DNA of 64,000 nucleotides from Panopea generosa. Its lineage: Eukaryota > Mollusca > Bivalvia > Adapedonta > Hiatellidae. Every line of letters begins with the position of its first letter. The stretch's first letter is position 1. Positions 34,251-45,536 of this stretch are shown here, in pieces. The position numbers and the translations under genes were made by a program. The notes beneath the pieces were generated by a model. That model saw only the letters and a program-made list of their open reading frames with translations. It ran no database searches and was not told where the DNA came from. The DNA is taken from assembly GCA_029582155.1 (NCBI GenBank), contig CM055911.1, forward strand, positions 21,386,014 to 21,450,013, given 5' to 3'.

Positions 34251-36064
34251 AGGAGTGCAACTATGTGGTGAGACCTGAAGGTTCTGTATTTCTTGAAACC
34301 ATTTATCACTTTTTGCGTTTATTTAAATACACCAAAAACATAAGTACGTAATGAAGAAACACTTTTGAACAAAAGTAAAAAAAAAAAATATAGAAATGCA
34401 ATTTTTTATTTTACAGATTCAAACAATAAAAACAATAAAAACATTTTAAGTGGTTTGGTTATATTTTAGATTAAAATTTCTTAAATGTATAATTATATAC
34501 ATGTATAATCGTAGTACAAGACCCAGCCGCAACTGAAGCTCGGGACAGCCTGCTTGCCCGCTTGTTCGTGTTTTAGCGGATTGTCACAGCGGGCACGCAC
34601 GAAACTGTGTGTTCCGTAACATGAGCATGAATGTACTGTTATTTCTAGCTGTCACAATGTGGAGGCACGTGTGAAGTTTTAATGTTGATATTGTATGGTA
34701 TATGTTGCCTCAAGTCGACCACATCTTAAAATGAATATCTTTAAAACAACACAGTCATACTTTGCCTGTGTCAGGTCGATATCATCATTTCATGATTGAT
34801 AATATGATAGTCTAAACTATGTGAAGCTTTTTTGTCAGAAACTTTAGATTTCAGAACTCAACGCGTTGCAAAATGACTTAAACTTCATCAGTCATCTGTT
34901 ATTTCAAAACAGGTTTCTTGTTAAATGATTGTGCGCCAAGCATTAGTATTAGAATGGCCTAACAAAACTAATCCTTTTAGCGATGATCAGTTTACTGCTT
35001 TCGCAAATAAAGTATGATTTACCACTAAAAAGTCATGACTGATTTTGTTTTATATATGTATACATATGTACCACAATGTATATGCCGAAAAGATTTTTAT
35101 CCTACTTCCAATTACACCTATTCCTTTAAAATGATACTAAATGTTGAAAAAAATATCGACAATAAGACATTTTTGTTAAACAGTTTTGAAAATATTTGTG
35201 GTTGAAATGGTCCGATATATCCATATCCGTAAGAATACAGCAAATAAACGCTATATTTTTAGAAATACAACTTCAATAAAAGAAATGTATTTCACAAACA
35301 TTAAAGCTTCTTCGCCACATTCATGATTGAGTTTTCATCAAAATTTGTTAAGTCCCTTTAAATATTGTTTCACTTAACAGTAGAACCATGATGTCCTGAA
35401 CCCGACGGGACTGGAAAATGGTGTTAGTTAAGGGTTCTTTGAGCCATATCATAACAATATATATGCATGTATATACATCCAAAAAGGAATTCGACCATGA
35501 CAAGATAAGTGTTTCGACTTTTATGTGGTGTTCCAGCCATCGGTAAAGTGCTACTGTATTTAAAATGCATTTGAACCTCACGTACTTTGGCTATGTATAA
35601 AAAACCATGCGCCACCGTTCAGAACATGACGTAATTTGGTATATTAGTCACCTATGTACACATCAGTACGTGGCCAAACTGCGCAGGCAAATAACACGAT
35701 TGATCATATTAAAATACAAATACGAAGCTGTGCAGCTGCCTCACCGTTTCCAATTTCTCCTTTATTTAACCGAACACTCATCAGTCGCATCATTGTGAAG
35801 CAAGCAATTGACTCGAGCCTCTAGAATAGATCGACTGTGTTTACGATATATTCCTGCACGTTATTGTAAAGTAGGTTTATTTAAAAATATTTATTTTGTT
35901 TACATTATTTAGTTTAATTAGTTTGTTTTCATAATCGCTCTGCTTTGTTAAAAGTTTCAGGTTTAACAGCAACCGTTGCCTGCAGTATCATTGACATTAA
36001 TTTGTCACGCTTGTTTCTTTTCTCTTAGCCTCAAGTGTTTGATGTTCAATGAATATATGAACTG
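34251..36064. other. AT-rich non-coding stretch
   Basis: About 1.8 kb with no supported gene. Frames at 35.35-35.8 kb on both strands overlap each other and have no recognisable domain. Confidence 0.5.
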
Positions 36065-36068
36065 AAGG

Positions 36069-36450
36069 TCTCACTTAAGAATGACCTCTCTTACATGAGG
36101 GTAGCATTATTCTTACGCCCAAGAAGTTAGAGCTGTGTAAAGCGCTTGGGCAAATTTGTTAAAAATGCCTAACATGTCATATTTCTTTGTACATATGAGA
36201 ACATTTGTTGACACAACAGTGTCATGGTTTCTGGATGACATTGGGAACTGTCTGATGAAGCTATAAAGTTAAAAGATGCGTAGTAATGGGCAGAATTCTC
36301 AAAAATGAAGGGGTGCTATCAAACCAACGTAATTGTGAAAAAGCAACCTGGTCAACCCCGTGTTTTTTCTACATAATTGGTCCAACAGAGGACTATCTCT
36401 GGGAACAAGGCACCTTTAGAACCGTTGATTATGTATCCAGTGTTCCAAAA
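36069..36450 (+). repeat. Dispersed repeat, plus-strand copy of an inverted pair
   Basis: Matches the reverse complement of 54462-54889 over its whole length. Shared blocks are GGTCTCACTTAAGAATGACC, AGAGCTGTGTAAA, TGTACATATGAGAACA, TCTGGATGACATT, GAAGCTATAA, AAAAATGAAGGGGTG and CCAACAGAGGACT. Divergence is substantial. A 66-codon open frame across the right part has no support in the other copy. Confidence 0.8.
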
Positions 36451-36559
36451 GTGCATTTCTCTATATGTAGAACAGTACAAAATTAATAGTTGTGTTAGAC
36501 GTGATTAGTAAGATTGGTAAGAATGTTAATAATTCTTCTTGAACTGCCTCTGATGAAGC

Positions 36560-36810
36560 CGTTCCCTGGTAGAGATTGGGCGACTTTTTGACGCCGTCCT
36601 ATGGTAAAGACTGTGCGACCTTTTGAACATGTGTTCTGATAAAGACTGAGCGACCTTTTATAGCCGTTCTTTCATAGAGACTAAGCGACCTTTTATAGCC
36701 GTTCTTTAATAGAGACTGAGCGACCTTTTGTAGCCGTTCTTTGATAGGGACTGAGCGACCTTTATAGCCGTTCTTTAATAGAGACAGCGCGACCTTTTGA
36801 AGCTGTTCCC
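36560..36810 (+). repeat. 35-nt minisatellite
   Basis: About seven copies of GCGACCTTTTATAGCCGTTC plus TTTAATAGAGACTGA. The outer copies are more diverged. Confidence 0.92.
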
Positions 36811-37355
36811 TAAGCTGAGTATGGTATATAAATGTTTGTTTCTTTCATAACGGAAAAAGATTCCCACGTATTGATTACCTGGTACGGACTTTTCTTCCTA
36901 CAACACCTCCACTCGCTTATCCTACAATGTGCCGTTAGAATAATTTATGACGTGACGTATGAAAACATATAACGCAATATATCTTATTTGACTTTCAAAA
37001 AGCCATCGTGGTGAAAACAGTATTAATAACATAAAAGAAATAGGTATTCAATGTGTTCAGTATACAAGACAATTAATCTTACATGTCTTTTTCGGGTCCC
37101 ATTCAACAACTGTTTGTAGTTGCTTCCCAGAAAATAAGCAATGTCTAAAAGCCAATTTGAGCACCTAGATAAGAGAATATTTTCCATGTATATTATTTCA
37201 CAGTTGAATATCGAACGTTTATTTAAATGAACGCGCCATGTTGTAAACAGAATATGACGTCAGAATTACTGAATGACCTTTTTATTTATAAAAAGTGTGC
37301 AGGTCTCTTAAGTCATACACAAACAAGTCAAACTACTATTATTATTTAATTAATT
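36811..37355. other. AT-rich non-coding stretch
   Basis: No supported feature. Confidence 0.5.
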
Positions 37356-37360
37356 GCTTT

Positions 37361-37385
37361 CAAACTGACTGTTTCAGTCAGTTTG
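37361..37385. repeat. Perfect 11-bp inverted repeat with 3-nt loop
   Basis: CAAACTGACTG, a TTT loop and CAGTCAGTTTG. It is a compact hairpin on its own, with no T-tract behind it. Confidence 0.95.
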
Positions 37386-37559
37386 CTTTGTTTATACCGA
37401 GTCTTAATTTTCAAGTAAATCATCTAAATAAAAGTTATATCCGACAAAAAAGAGAACTTAATTCCGATAAAGGTCACCGTAGTAACAACTGTACAATATG
37501 TCAATGAAAATTGTGAATTCGTGTTCAGTTCTGGATGGCAACACTGTAAATGCACGAGG

Positions 37560-38584
37560 GGTTATCCAGAGGTTCGTTGACAAATCTCATAATATGAACA
37601 TGACATATCTAATTTATTTGAAATTTAACATGTGTTATATTTAATATAACGGCACACTGTATGCAAAGTATGAAGAAAATATATATTCAAATAAAACAGT
37701 AACATGTATTTGAAATATGTCATGTACGCCTATCTGCCTTAAGCCAGATTTACGTTACGACGTTGTGACTTCAATTTATTTTACAAGTACTTTTCCTTCT
37801 CATACTCTTGCTCCATTTATACTCGTTTAGCAACTGGGGAACCCAGCGAGCACTTAAATGCATGCTATTTTTTCTTAATTATCGTCTGCTCTGTATTGTA
37901 ACCTACATTTAGTTCGCAGCATAGTTCATGAATTATATTACGGCAATCTTTATAAAGGCAGTTTTAACCACGTAAACGTGACATTGACGCGATTTTATCA
38001 AGGGCAACCACATATATTATCATCCATTATTGTTTCTCTTTCCTCACTGTACCGTTTGTGTCATCTGTAGACTACAAAATGCACTACAAATAACTTTCTC
38101 GGAGCTTTACTATACATATCTATCGTCTGAATCAGTGTTTTGCTAATATTGACTTAAACTGCATTACTGCTTGTTATTTCATCTTTTCATCAGATGCACT
38201 TTTTGCATATGAATGCATCTACATTTTCAAAAGTAGTTGATTTAAACTCCTACATGTAACACCTGCATGCAATGCTGGAATGACAGTGTCATGCAGACAT
38301 TGATGTCGTGTTCTCAATGATATATGATTTACCGCGAGTGCTACGAGAAAATGATTGTTATTATTCACATATTTGTCTGACGATGTGTTCAACATTTTGA
38401 GCTGCGGTATTTATCATGTATGTATGTTGCTATGGATACCATAACATTATTACTTACATAAGAAATATACTAAAACACCGTACATTGATGACAAATACAC
38501 CAAAACTTAAGTTGTGAAAAAAATAGCTATGCACTTGCATAAATAAAGATTTTATTAAATTTGTCCACGAACCTCTGGATAACC
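37560..38584. mobile_element. ~1.0-kb element with ~26-nt terminal inverted repeats
   Basis: The left end is GGTTATCCAGAGGTTCGTTG plus ACAAAT, and the right end is its reverse complement with one mismatch (ATTTGTCCACGAACC, then TCTGGATAACC). The interior is AT-rich with no coding capacity, so this looks like a non-autonomous DNA transposon. Flanks (GCACGAGG left, GCTCGTAT right) do not form a clear target duplication. Confidence 0.75.
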
Positions 38585-38599
38585 GCTCGTATGAAAGGA

Positions 38600-40190
38600 C
38601 ACATTTGTATACAACAGGCAAATTATCAAACCCTAAGCACTCATATATATTCAGATATAAAACTATTTTAAAAAGTATGTTCTGATAATATACCTATGTA
38701 AACGTTTATGGTGACCACTTTGTTTAACACTCAAAATCAATGACAATGACATATTGGTTCTAACAAGTTGCTGTTTAAAATTCCTACATTTCAAAATGAG
38801 TGGAATCCTAGCAGTTATCCTGACACAAGGCATACAGGAAATAAAAATATAAGATGGAGCAATGTGATATGCAACATCCAAGATATCAAACAAATGACAC
38901 TCATAATTTCAGAGTTCAAGAGTGTTCTATGTTCTCTACGTGGATATCCTCTGTCATGCTCGAACTGACACAATAACCCCATTGAGTAAGCGAAATATGT
39001 TCCACAGGGTCAACCACCAAATATCCAGAATGGCGCAGACTCAAAGGAGTAATCCCCTTTTTATAGGGATTTAAATCAATAATAATCCAAATCATTGCGA
39101 CGCATGTGCATAACAGCATATTTGAAGTTAATCAAAGGCAAACCTATCACAGTGTTTCAATCGGTGTTTATTTCTAAATGAAATATGTGTTATAGCACTA
39201 AATCTAAATTATTTAACGTAAAATTAAAAGGCAATTGTGAGCAGATATGTCTGTCAGAAAAAGCCACGTCCTTACTTACCTTGACAGATTGTGTTCTTTA
39301 AACAAAATATACCTATCTGTTTACAATAATATTCTTTTGTCTTTTTTTAAATTATTATAAATAGATAAAAAAATTGTGCTATGAATGTCTCGTTTATGAA
39401 TATTATTTTTGTTGTGTTTTTCCTTTTCTTCATTCTTACAAAGCAATGTTATTCAACGTAGCTTGATCAAATAGATGTTAATTAAATACATCAGTTTCAT
39501 CAATTGTATATGTATAGGCAAAATAGCCATTATTTGAATTATAAAAAAATAAAGCTAAATTAAACCTTGAATTACTCAAATTAATGATCTTTCTAAGATT
39601 TTTTAAAAAGTGCGCGATAGTGCTCCTTTTCTTCTTCAGGTTTTATTCAAAACTTTGTTGTTAATTGCAGAGTTTAGTATAAAGATTAGCAATATTTTAC
39701 ATAAAGCTTTATCCTGTAAAATAATTGTGCTTTTCATTGATATGCATAAAGAATGAATCAATCAATCACTCAATCTTATAATTCTTTTATAATGGCTTTG
39801 TACACGTTTAAACGTTCATGCAGATGTCTTGTTATGTATGACGTGTATATAGATTAGACAAAAATAAAAATTATAACTATGGAATGAATGGTATTTTATG
39901 GATCGAACATGAAATAACTTAATTATTTAAAGAAACATAAAGGTACTGATATAACTTCTTTAAGTTTAATAATCCGTTTAGAAATAGATATTCTAACTGC
40001 AAACATGTTTCATTTTGTGTATTTTTATGTTTGTTTTATAGTCATCGCATTGATATCGTGTAATTAACTAAAATACAAGTTAGTATAAATAAACCAATAT
40101 CAAATGTTTATAAATATAACAGCATATTGAATTTAAACGTTTTCCTCAGATCAGTAAAGTAATACGTAAATCTAATATTCCGTGTGAAAA
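38600..40190. other. AT-rich non-coding stretch
   Basis: No supported gene or repeat. Overlapping short frames on both strands at 38.66-39.1 kb lack motifs. Confidence 0.5.
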
Positions 40191-40197
40191 AAAACAG

Positions 40198-40230
40198 ACC
40201 CCCCCCCCCTCAACTCCCCTCCCCTAACGC
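40198..40230. repeat. C-rich tract
   Basis: A C run followed by CTCAACTCCCCTCCCCT. The tract sits between AAAAACAGA and TCTGTTTTT, which can pair. Confidence 0.85.
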
Positions 40231-40884
40231 CTGTCTGTTTTTCAAGTCTCAAACAATGGAATAAGTCGGTGTTTATTTATGACCTTAATTACAGACTTCC
40301 CCTGCCTGGAGGCAAAACTTGTAATTTTATTGGGGGTAATAATATAATATGCTAGGATGTAGCTTAGTTATTGTATTTAAACACAAGTTTGTTGTCCATT
40401 TTTTTTATAAGCTACTTGATTTAACATAGATGTCCAGATAAATTGATTACAAAAATTTTAATTTTATAAACCGAAAATAGAACAGGAGGAAAATGTTAGC
40501 GGATTTCAAAATTGTGTATAACTCAATTATGCGATGGCTTTATAAATTAAATGTATTGGTTATAATTCTTTACACAACTTAATATTTTTTTTAACTTACG
40601 TACAGTTTTAAGTTCAATTTTTCAAAAATTAATCCTCTCGTATATTGAAGTGGTATGCGAAAAATATTAATTTGTTGAAACAACATAATCTTATGATATT
40701 ATAACACGGGGTTCTTAAAAGAAGTTGGTAAAAAGAATTATGGTCAAATACCGTTTTTGGCTTTATTTAAAACACATGCGCTAATATACTGTTGTTTGTT
40801 TCAAACAAAATTTTATATAATTATATAACCGTAATAATTTTCTTTTAAAAAAAACAACATAATGTTTAAAATATCATTTTAATA
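40231..40884. other. AT-rich non-coding stretch
   Basis: No supported feature. Confidence 0.5.
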
Positions 40885-41010
40885 TCAGGTCGTTGATTCG
40901 ATCCTCAGCTACGGCTTTGTTTGGTGTCCTTGAGCAAGACACATTTTCCGCATATGCTTAGTACTGGTTATACCCATGAAGACTTCGAGCGTGATATTGA
41001 AATCACCAAA
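40885..41010 (+). mobile_element. 5'-truncated SINE fragment
   Basis: The B-box region is AGGTCGTTGATTCGATCCTC, followed by CTTAGTACTGGTTATACCCA, which matches the body of the SINE at 32525. Confidence 0.65.
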
Positions 41011-42242
41011 ACATGTTTATCAAAACAAGGATATATATATAAGACCATGTCAAATTGTACCCGAGGGCATATATAACAAGTCACGCCTACTTAATTTTAG
41101 AGTCGGAGTGGAACGATACCTGTATGTTTTATCGCGGTCTATGGAAAGTAATTAGATTCATCTCCAATACCATCAAACTGAGCAGGGGCAAAAATCGGAT
41201 AACTCTTGGGAAATGTCTGAAATAGTCCAGTATGCAATAACAATATGCTTTTGTAGGCTAAAGGGACAGAAACTCTAAGGTGATTTTTTTTTCTTCTTTC
41301 TTGCTGTTTGTTTACCTTTCGATATTGTGAAATGACATATGCTGAAGTTAAAAGAAAACATATATGCTTATTTGCAATATATCCACCTGGAATTGTACAC
41401 CATGTATGTGAACAAATATAAATTTGATATTGATTGATTTATCCAAATATACATGTACAATATAACATAACCGAGTAGTTAATTTCTCAATGCAAGGATA
41501 ATTAACAACAAAATAAAAACATATATACATTTAAAGTTCCATTTCATTAACTTACGTCTTCTAGTTGTATCCACTTGAACATATATGTGTTTTATTGCGT
41601 GTGACCTTACACACATAAAGGTATAACTTCTTTTGTAGGACTTTGATTGGACGATGGATGAAAGAGTGATGCTACGTGCGATTTAGTCGTAAACAGTATC
41701 CAAGAATTTATTTTTAGCCAGGCTTTATGCCAAACACATAGCCCTGCTTAAGTCGACGTGATCAAACTCTGCAGCGTTGATCAACGAGAAAATTATCATA
41801 TGAGACAGGGACTCCTTTTTTTCCTCAAATTTCATTTGTTTATGCATTTAATGTAAGCCAACGCAAACAAATCGAATACTAAGTCTGCATTGTGGACATT
41901 GTATTAATAAGTCGTTGTTTTAAAACATGTTGCATCAAATAAACCAAACGCTTCAATAATAGCAAACAAAGTAGGACGGCGTATGAATATGTGTTAAAGA
42001 CTCTCAGTACTTTCAAGTACTTTGATGATTAATGTATTTGTAAACAATTACTAAGAATCATCCTTTTAATGACGTTTAAACGAGTGAATCAACGTACATA
42101 TTATGTACTTAAAAATAAAGTTAAGTTTATATGACGTGTCGTACTTAAAGACGACACAATACAGTATAGTTGCATAGTCATATTGTATCGGTTAAGCACA
42201 TTCCCCTTGTTTTGCACTTGGTGACACCTGAATATTGTTAAA

Positions 42243-42560
42243 ATGAAGAGTGCCGATTTATATTTCGAAACCAACCTATCTAGATTTAGAGGTTGTATGC
42301 CGCGCCTACTAAAACATGTAATGTTAGATGTTATTGGCATGTTCCGTGCCGGGTTGAACAAAAGCGCCGTGACAAGACACTACATGTGTAATAATGCGTC
42401 AACGGCAACGCCAACAACTGACTGGAATCAAAGAGAAAAACTGTTAACCCCCGGAGCAGCCCAATATAACGACAAGGAGATACGCTTACTTCATAGACGG
42501 GACCGCTTCCTGAGCTTCGTCTGTATACGTGCAAATGAGTCATTCATACTTTATACGTGT
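42243..42560 (+). pseudogene. Tc1/mariner-type transposase N-terminal fragment
   Basis: A plus-strand frame has I-G-M-F-R-A-G-L-N-K-S-A-V then R-H-Y, resembling the IGM-x-R-A-G-M-S-x2-x-V-A-R-H helix-turn-helix of Tc1-like transposases. After a short degenerate stretch it has I-R-L-L-H-R-R-D-R-F-L-S, matching the I-R-L-L-H-L-R-D-R-F segment between the two HTH domains. The DNA between them is shorter than usual, and the DDE catalytic domain is absent. The open frame runs on into duplicated flank (to 42623), which is not transposase. The fragment is absent from the paralogous place near 28205, so it arrived in this copy or was lost from the other. Confidence 0.72.
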
Positions 42561-42849
42561 GTGACTGAAGGAGGCGTTACTGGTAGTGCTGTACTTTTGT
42601 TAATTCAACATGCTCATTATTGACTTGTAGAGAGTGTATATAATACAGTGTATATATATGTACATAATATTGAACCTTATACCTGGCAATTTTGAATCAA
42701 ATTGTTTGCTAAATTTGAATATTTCTGAAGATCCTTGCGTTTTCAAATCATTTCAGTAAACTTCAGCAACACCTGTTCCTGTTTTTAATAAATGAGTATC
42801 GGTCGGATAACCTAATCTATAACACGTGCTGATAATTGTTTAATGATAG

Positions 42850-43150
42850 TGTGCTTTCAAGTTTGAAAGCAGCGTACACTGGGATTAATAGCAGTCTGCA
42901 TTCGAATGCATATCAGCATACAATCGAGTAATGGTAGATATGTAGTCGTTGAAACGGCAATAATCTTTTGTGAATTTCATTATTTCATAAGCGCCATCTG
43001 GGATATACAAATGTACAAACGTCGAGGGCATTTATTTTCAAGAACAATAAACCTCATTTACTATTCCAATCACGACATTGATGTGGCTGTTATTTTGTTT
43101 ACGTAAGGTGTTTAAAGTGTTTGGTAACAGTTTGTATACTTCTGTCATTC
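42850..43150 (-). pseudogene. Broken paralogue of the 102-codon frame
   Basis: The minus strand keeps the first ~30 codons (L-L-P-N-T-L-N-T-L, K-Q-N-N-S-H-I-N-V-V). A 12-nt-scale change near 43040 then shifts the frame, and Y-I-P-D-G-A-Y-E-I-M-K-F continues in another frame before an in-frame TAA near 42885. It supports the idea that the 28317-28625 frame was once coding. Confidence 0.45.
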
Positions 43151-43199
43151 CTCAATGTCGGCAGTACATGTAACTATATCATTATACTCATTGTTTATT

Positions 43200-43560
43200 A
43201 TTGTCATGATACAAATGAATAGTATGGTTAATGTTGTCTGTAATGGAAAAGTGTCTGGCCAATAAAATATGTGTCCTGTATGATACTTTTGTCTACACGG
43301 GGACAAAGTGACTATCGGACAGGTTGTAACACCTGTATAGCATGTTACTTTTGTCTATAAAGGAAACAAATGGCTGTCGGATATTATATAACACGTGTCT
43401 TTTGTCTGTAATGGAAAACTATATCTCTGATATCTAACACGTGTCTATTGTGGTACTTTTGAATGTAATGAAAAATTGTCTGTCTGCTATATAACACATG
43501 TCATGTAAGACATTTTTGTCCGTAACGGTGCTTTTGTCTGTAATGGAAAACTTTTTTTCT
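43200..43560 (+). repeat. ~60-nt minisatellite with ACACGTGTC blocks (copy 2)
   Basis: Paralogue of 28740-29205 with fewer units. A further block lies at 43890-44240. Confidence 0.8.
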
Positions 43561-43841
43561 TAGCAGGAATGTATACCCACATAAAATGCACAATAACCAG
43601 TTGGTTGACTAGCTTTTTTTTAAAGTGGGTGCAGTCCTCAAATGCTCATAAATACTCGTACATGCAAATGTTGAAATCCTAAAAAAGTCACTTTTTAACA
43701 CCAGTGATTGCAGTATATGCTGTTCCAACTTTTGATCTACACATCTACAACAAGGAATCACAACCACTGTGAACAATTTTGAAAGTATTTCAAAACCAAA
43801 TTACATAGGCCTTTTTTTTAAACGTAAGAATCATATTACCG

Positions 43842-43868
43842 GGGGGGGAGGGGGGGAGGGGGAGGGGT
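43842..43868 (+). repeat. G-run at a duplicated site (copy 2)
   Basis: GGGGGGGGAGGGGGGGAGGG-type tract right after CATATTACC, in the same place as the differently patterned tract at 29407. Confidence 0.88.
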
Positions 43869-43889
43869 GTATCTGTTAATGAGACTTTT

Positions 43890-44240
43890 ATAGCACGTGT
43901 CTAGTATAATATATTTGTCTGTTATAGGAATGTATGCTTGATAAATAGCTCGTGTCTGTGATGATGCTTTTGCCTGTAATGAAAAAAGATATATCTGATA
44001 TATAAACACGTGGCTGTTATGATACTTTTGCCTGAAATGGAAACGGGTATGTTATGTATGCATGTGTCGTGTATGTTTCTTTTATTTGCATCGCAAACTT
44101 TTTACCAGGTATGTAACACGTGTTTTATGATACATACCATGCGTCTAGCATATAACACATGGCTTGTTTGATACATATGTCATTCTCATCTATTTGATGT
44201 TTGGCATATTCTATGTTATAAAACATAACGCGTGTTTTGC
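43890..44240 (+). repeat. ~60-nt minisatellite, second block (copy 2)
   Basis: Units with AGCACGTGTCTAGTATAATA, GATAC-TTTTGCCTG and similar, paralogous to 29445-29800. Confidence 0.75.
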
Positions 44241-44360
44241 CTGTATATGTGTGAACATTGTAATTGAAAATTAGGGTGGCTAAGTGCAAACTTGAGATAT
44301 TTCGAAACCATTTGTACAACCTATTTAAGAAGAGCGTATACACCTGTTTAAAGAAAACGT

Positions 44361-44475
44361 GTTGCTATATGGTGTTTAGCGTCGCTTTCAACATTGATGT
44401 ATGACCCGGCCGGGGATCGAATTTACGACCTTCCGCATGCAAGACAGACGGCCTTCCTCTAGTCCACCACTGCAG
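44361..44475 (-). mobile_element. tRNA-derived SINE (copy 2 of the duplicated one)
   Basis: Paralogue of 29950-30063. The minus strand has GGTGGACTAGAGGAAGGCC, a changed anticodon-loop region, a decayed B box (AATTCGATCCC) and the GAAAGCGACGCTAAACACC tail. Confidence 0.7.
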
Positions 44476-44577
44476 TATTTTGCAGATAAGCCAACTTGTA
44501 CGTACCATAAGTTTTATTCAGTATAAAATGATGGCGAATCCTTTACAGGTAAAGAACAGTACTCTTCATGAATATAA

Positions 44578-44865
44578 AAATTTATGAGCTCAGCCGGTTG
44601 CGCGTCTGACTATCAATCCAGGGGTCGTATGTTCGAATCCCCTGCCTGGCAACAATCTCCGTGATGATTGATATACGACATTGTGTCTCATTATCATTCG
44701 TCTCTGACAACTGATTCAAGTGGGAAAGTTATCAGTTACTTGCGGAGACAGGGTGTGCATGAGTTTTGGTTAATCCCAGGAAACGGTGATTAGGTTAACT
44801 GATCGTCTGTTAGCCCTCGATAGCATAAAATTACGCTAAATATTCAATCAATCAATCATTAAATC
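44578..44865 (+). mobile_element. Complete tRNA-derived SINE with a Meta-type central block
   Basis: The tRNA-like head has GAGCTCAGCCGGTTGCGCG (A box) and GTATGTTCGAATCCCC (B box). A body with CAGTTACTTGCGGAGACAGG, then GAGTTTTGGTTAATCCCAGG and GTGATTAGGTTAACTGATC follows. I recall this ACTTGCGGAG...GGTTAACTGA block from molluscan Meta-domain SINEs. The element ends in a short TCAA repeat tail. It is absent at the paralogous place near 30165, so it inserted after the duplication. Confidence 0.85.
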
Positions 44866-45503
44866 TAACCTAATTAAAGTGTATAAGCTGCTGGGTTTGT
44901 TTTTCAGATATTTGTTAGAGTATTTGCTACGTTTAAGTTGATTTATTTAGTAATACTTCCAATCTCATTATCATATATGTATTTGAAGCATTTTCATTGA
45001 ACAACGTCAAATTTATTTTTCGATTGAACTCCTGACGCCGGACTACTTTTAGGTTTCTCGGGCAAACAAAGAAGCATCGACATTTTGATGGTCGGTTTGA
45101 TATTACACAAACGAAATCGACTTACATAACGGGTCCCCGCCTATTTAAATAATAAAATACAACAAACAATCCTTTTAAGCTTATTTTTTTCGGTTTATTG
45201 TTATATTGATTTCTCTTGTGTTCCTATTTTAACCAGGCGCAACAATCAGACCATACGTTGTTTTGAGAAACAATGAAGTGGGTCATAGAATGTTCAGATT
45301 TGAGATATAACGGTGCAATATCTTGTAACGTTACCATTCAAACAAAACCCTGGTTTTCCGAACGTGAAATCCAATCGTTGACAAATCACACACAAATGTA
45401 ACATAAATTTCTTCGAATTTATTTGATTTAGTTTAAACATATTTTATTTCAGATATTTTGAAATGGGGTTTGGCCACAAGTTCTTCCATTCCAACTTAGA
45501 TTC

Positions 45504-45536
45504 GCCCCCCCCCCCTCCCCCCCCCCCCCCCCCCCT
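45504..45536. repeat. Poly-C tract
   Basis: Two C runs separated by one T, about 32 nt, 75 nt before the left end of an inverted-repeat transposon. Confidence 0.93.

Larger units (their letters stand above)
41220..45435 (+). repeat. Segmental duplication, copy 2
   Basis: Collinear with 27470-30750 but about 0.9 kb longer, mostly because of an insertion at about 41913-42570 (with a Tc1-type fragment), a further ~180 nt at about 42607-42790, and a SINE at 44578-44865. The minisatellite blocks are shorter than in copy 1. Direct orientation, with copy starts about 13.7 kb apart. Confidence 0.92.

Noticed and set aside
35348..35798. Overlapping frames of 63-77 codons on both strands
   Set aside because: Mutually overlapping, no motif and no repeat-based conservation.
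37295..37570. Possible cysteine-module remnant (N-N-C-T-I-C-Q, then W-Q-H-C-K-C-T-R-G-Y)
   Set aside because: The two parts are in different frames, there is no convincing splice site pair, and the first Cys of a module is missing. The resemblance is suggestive only.
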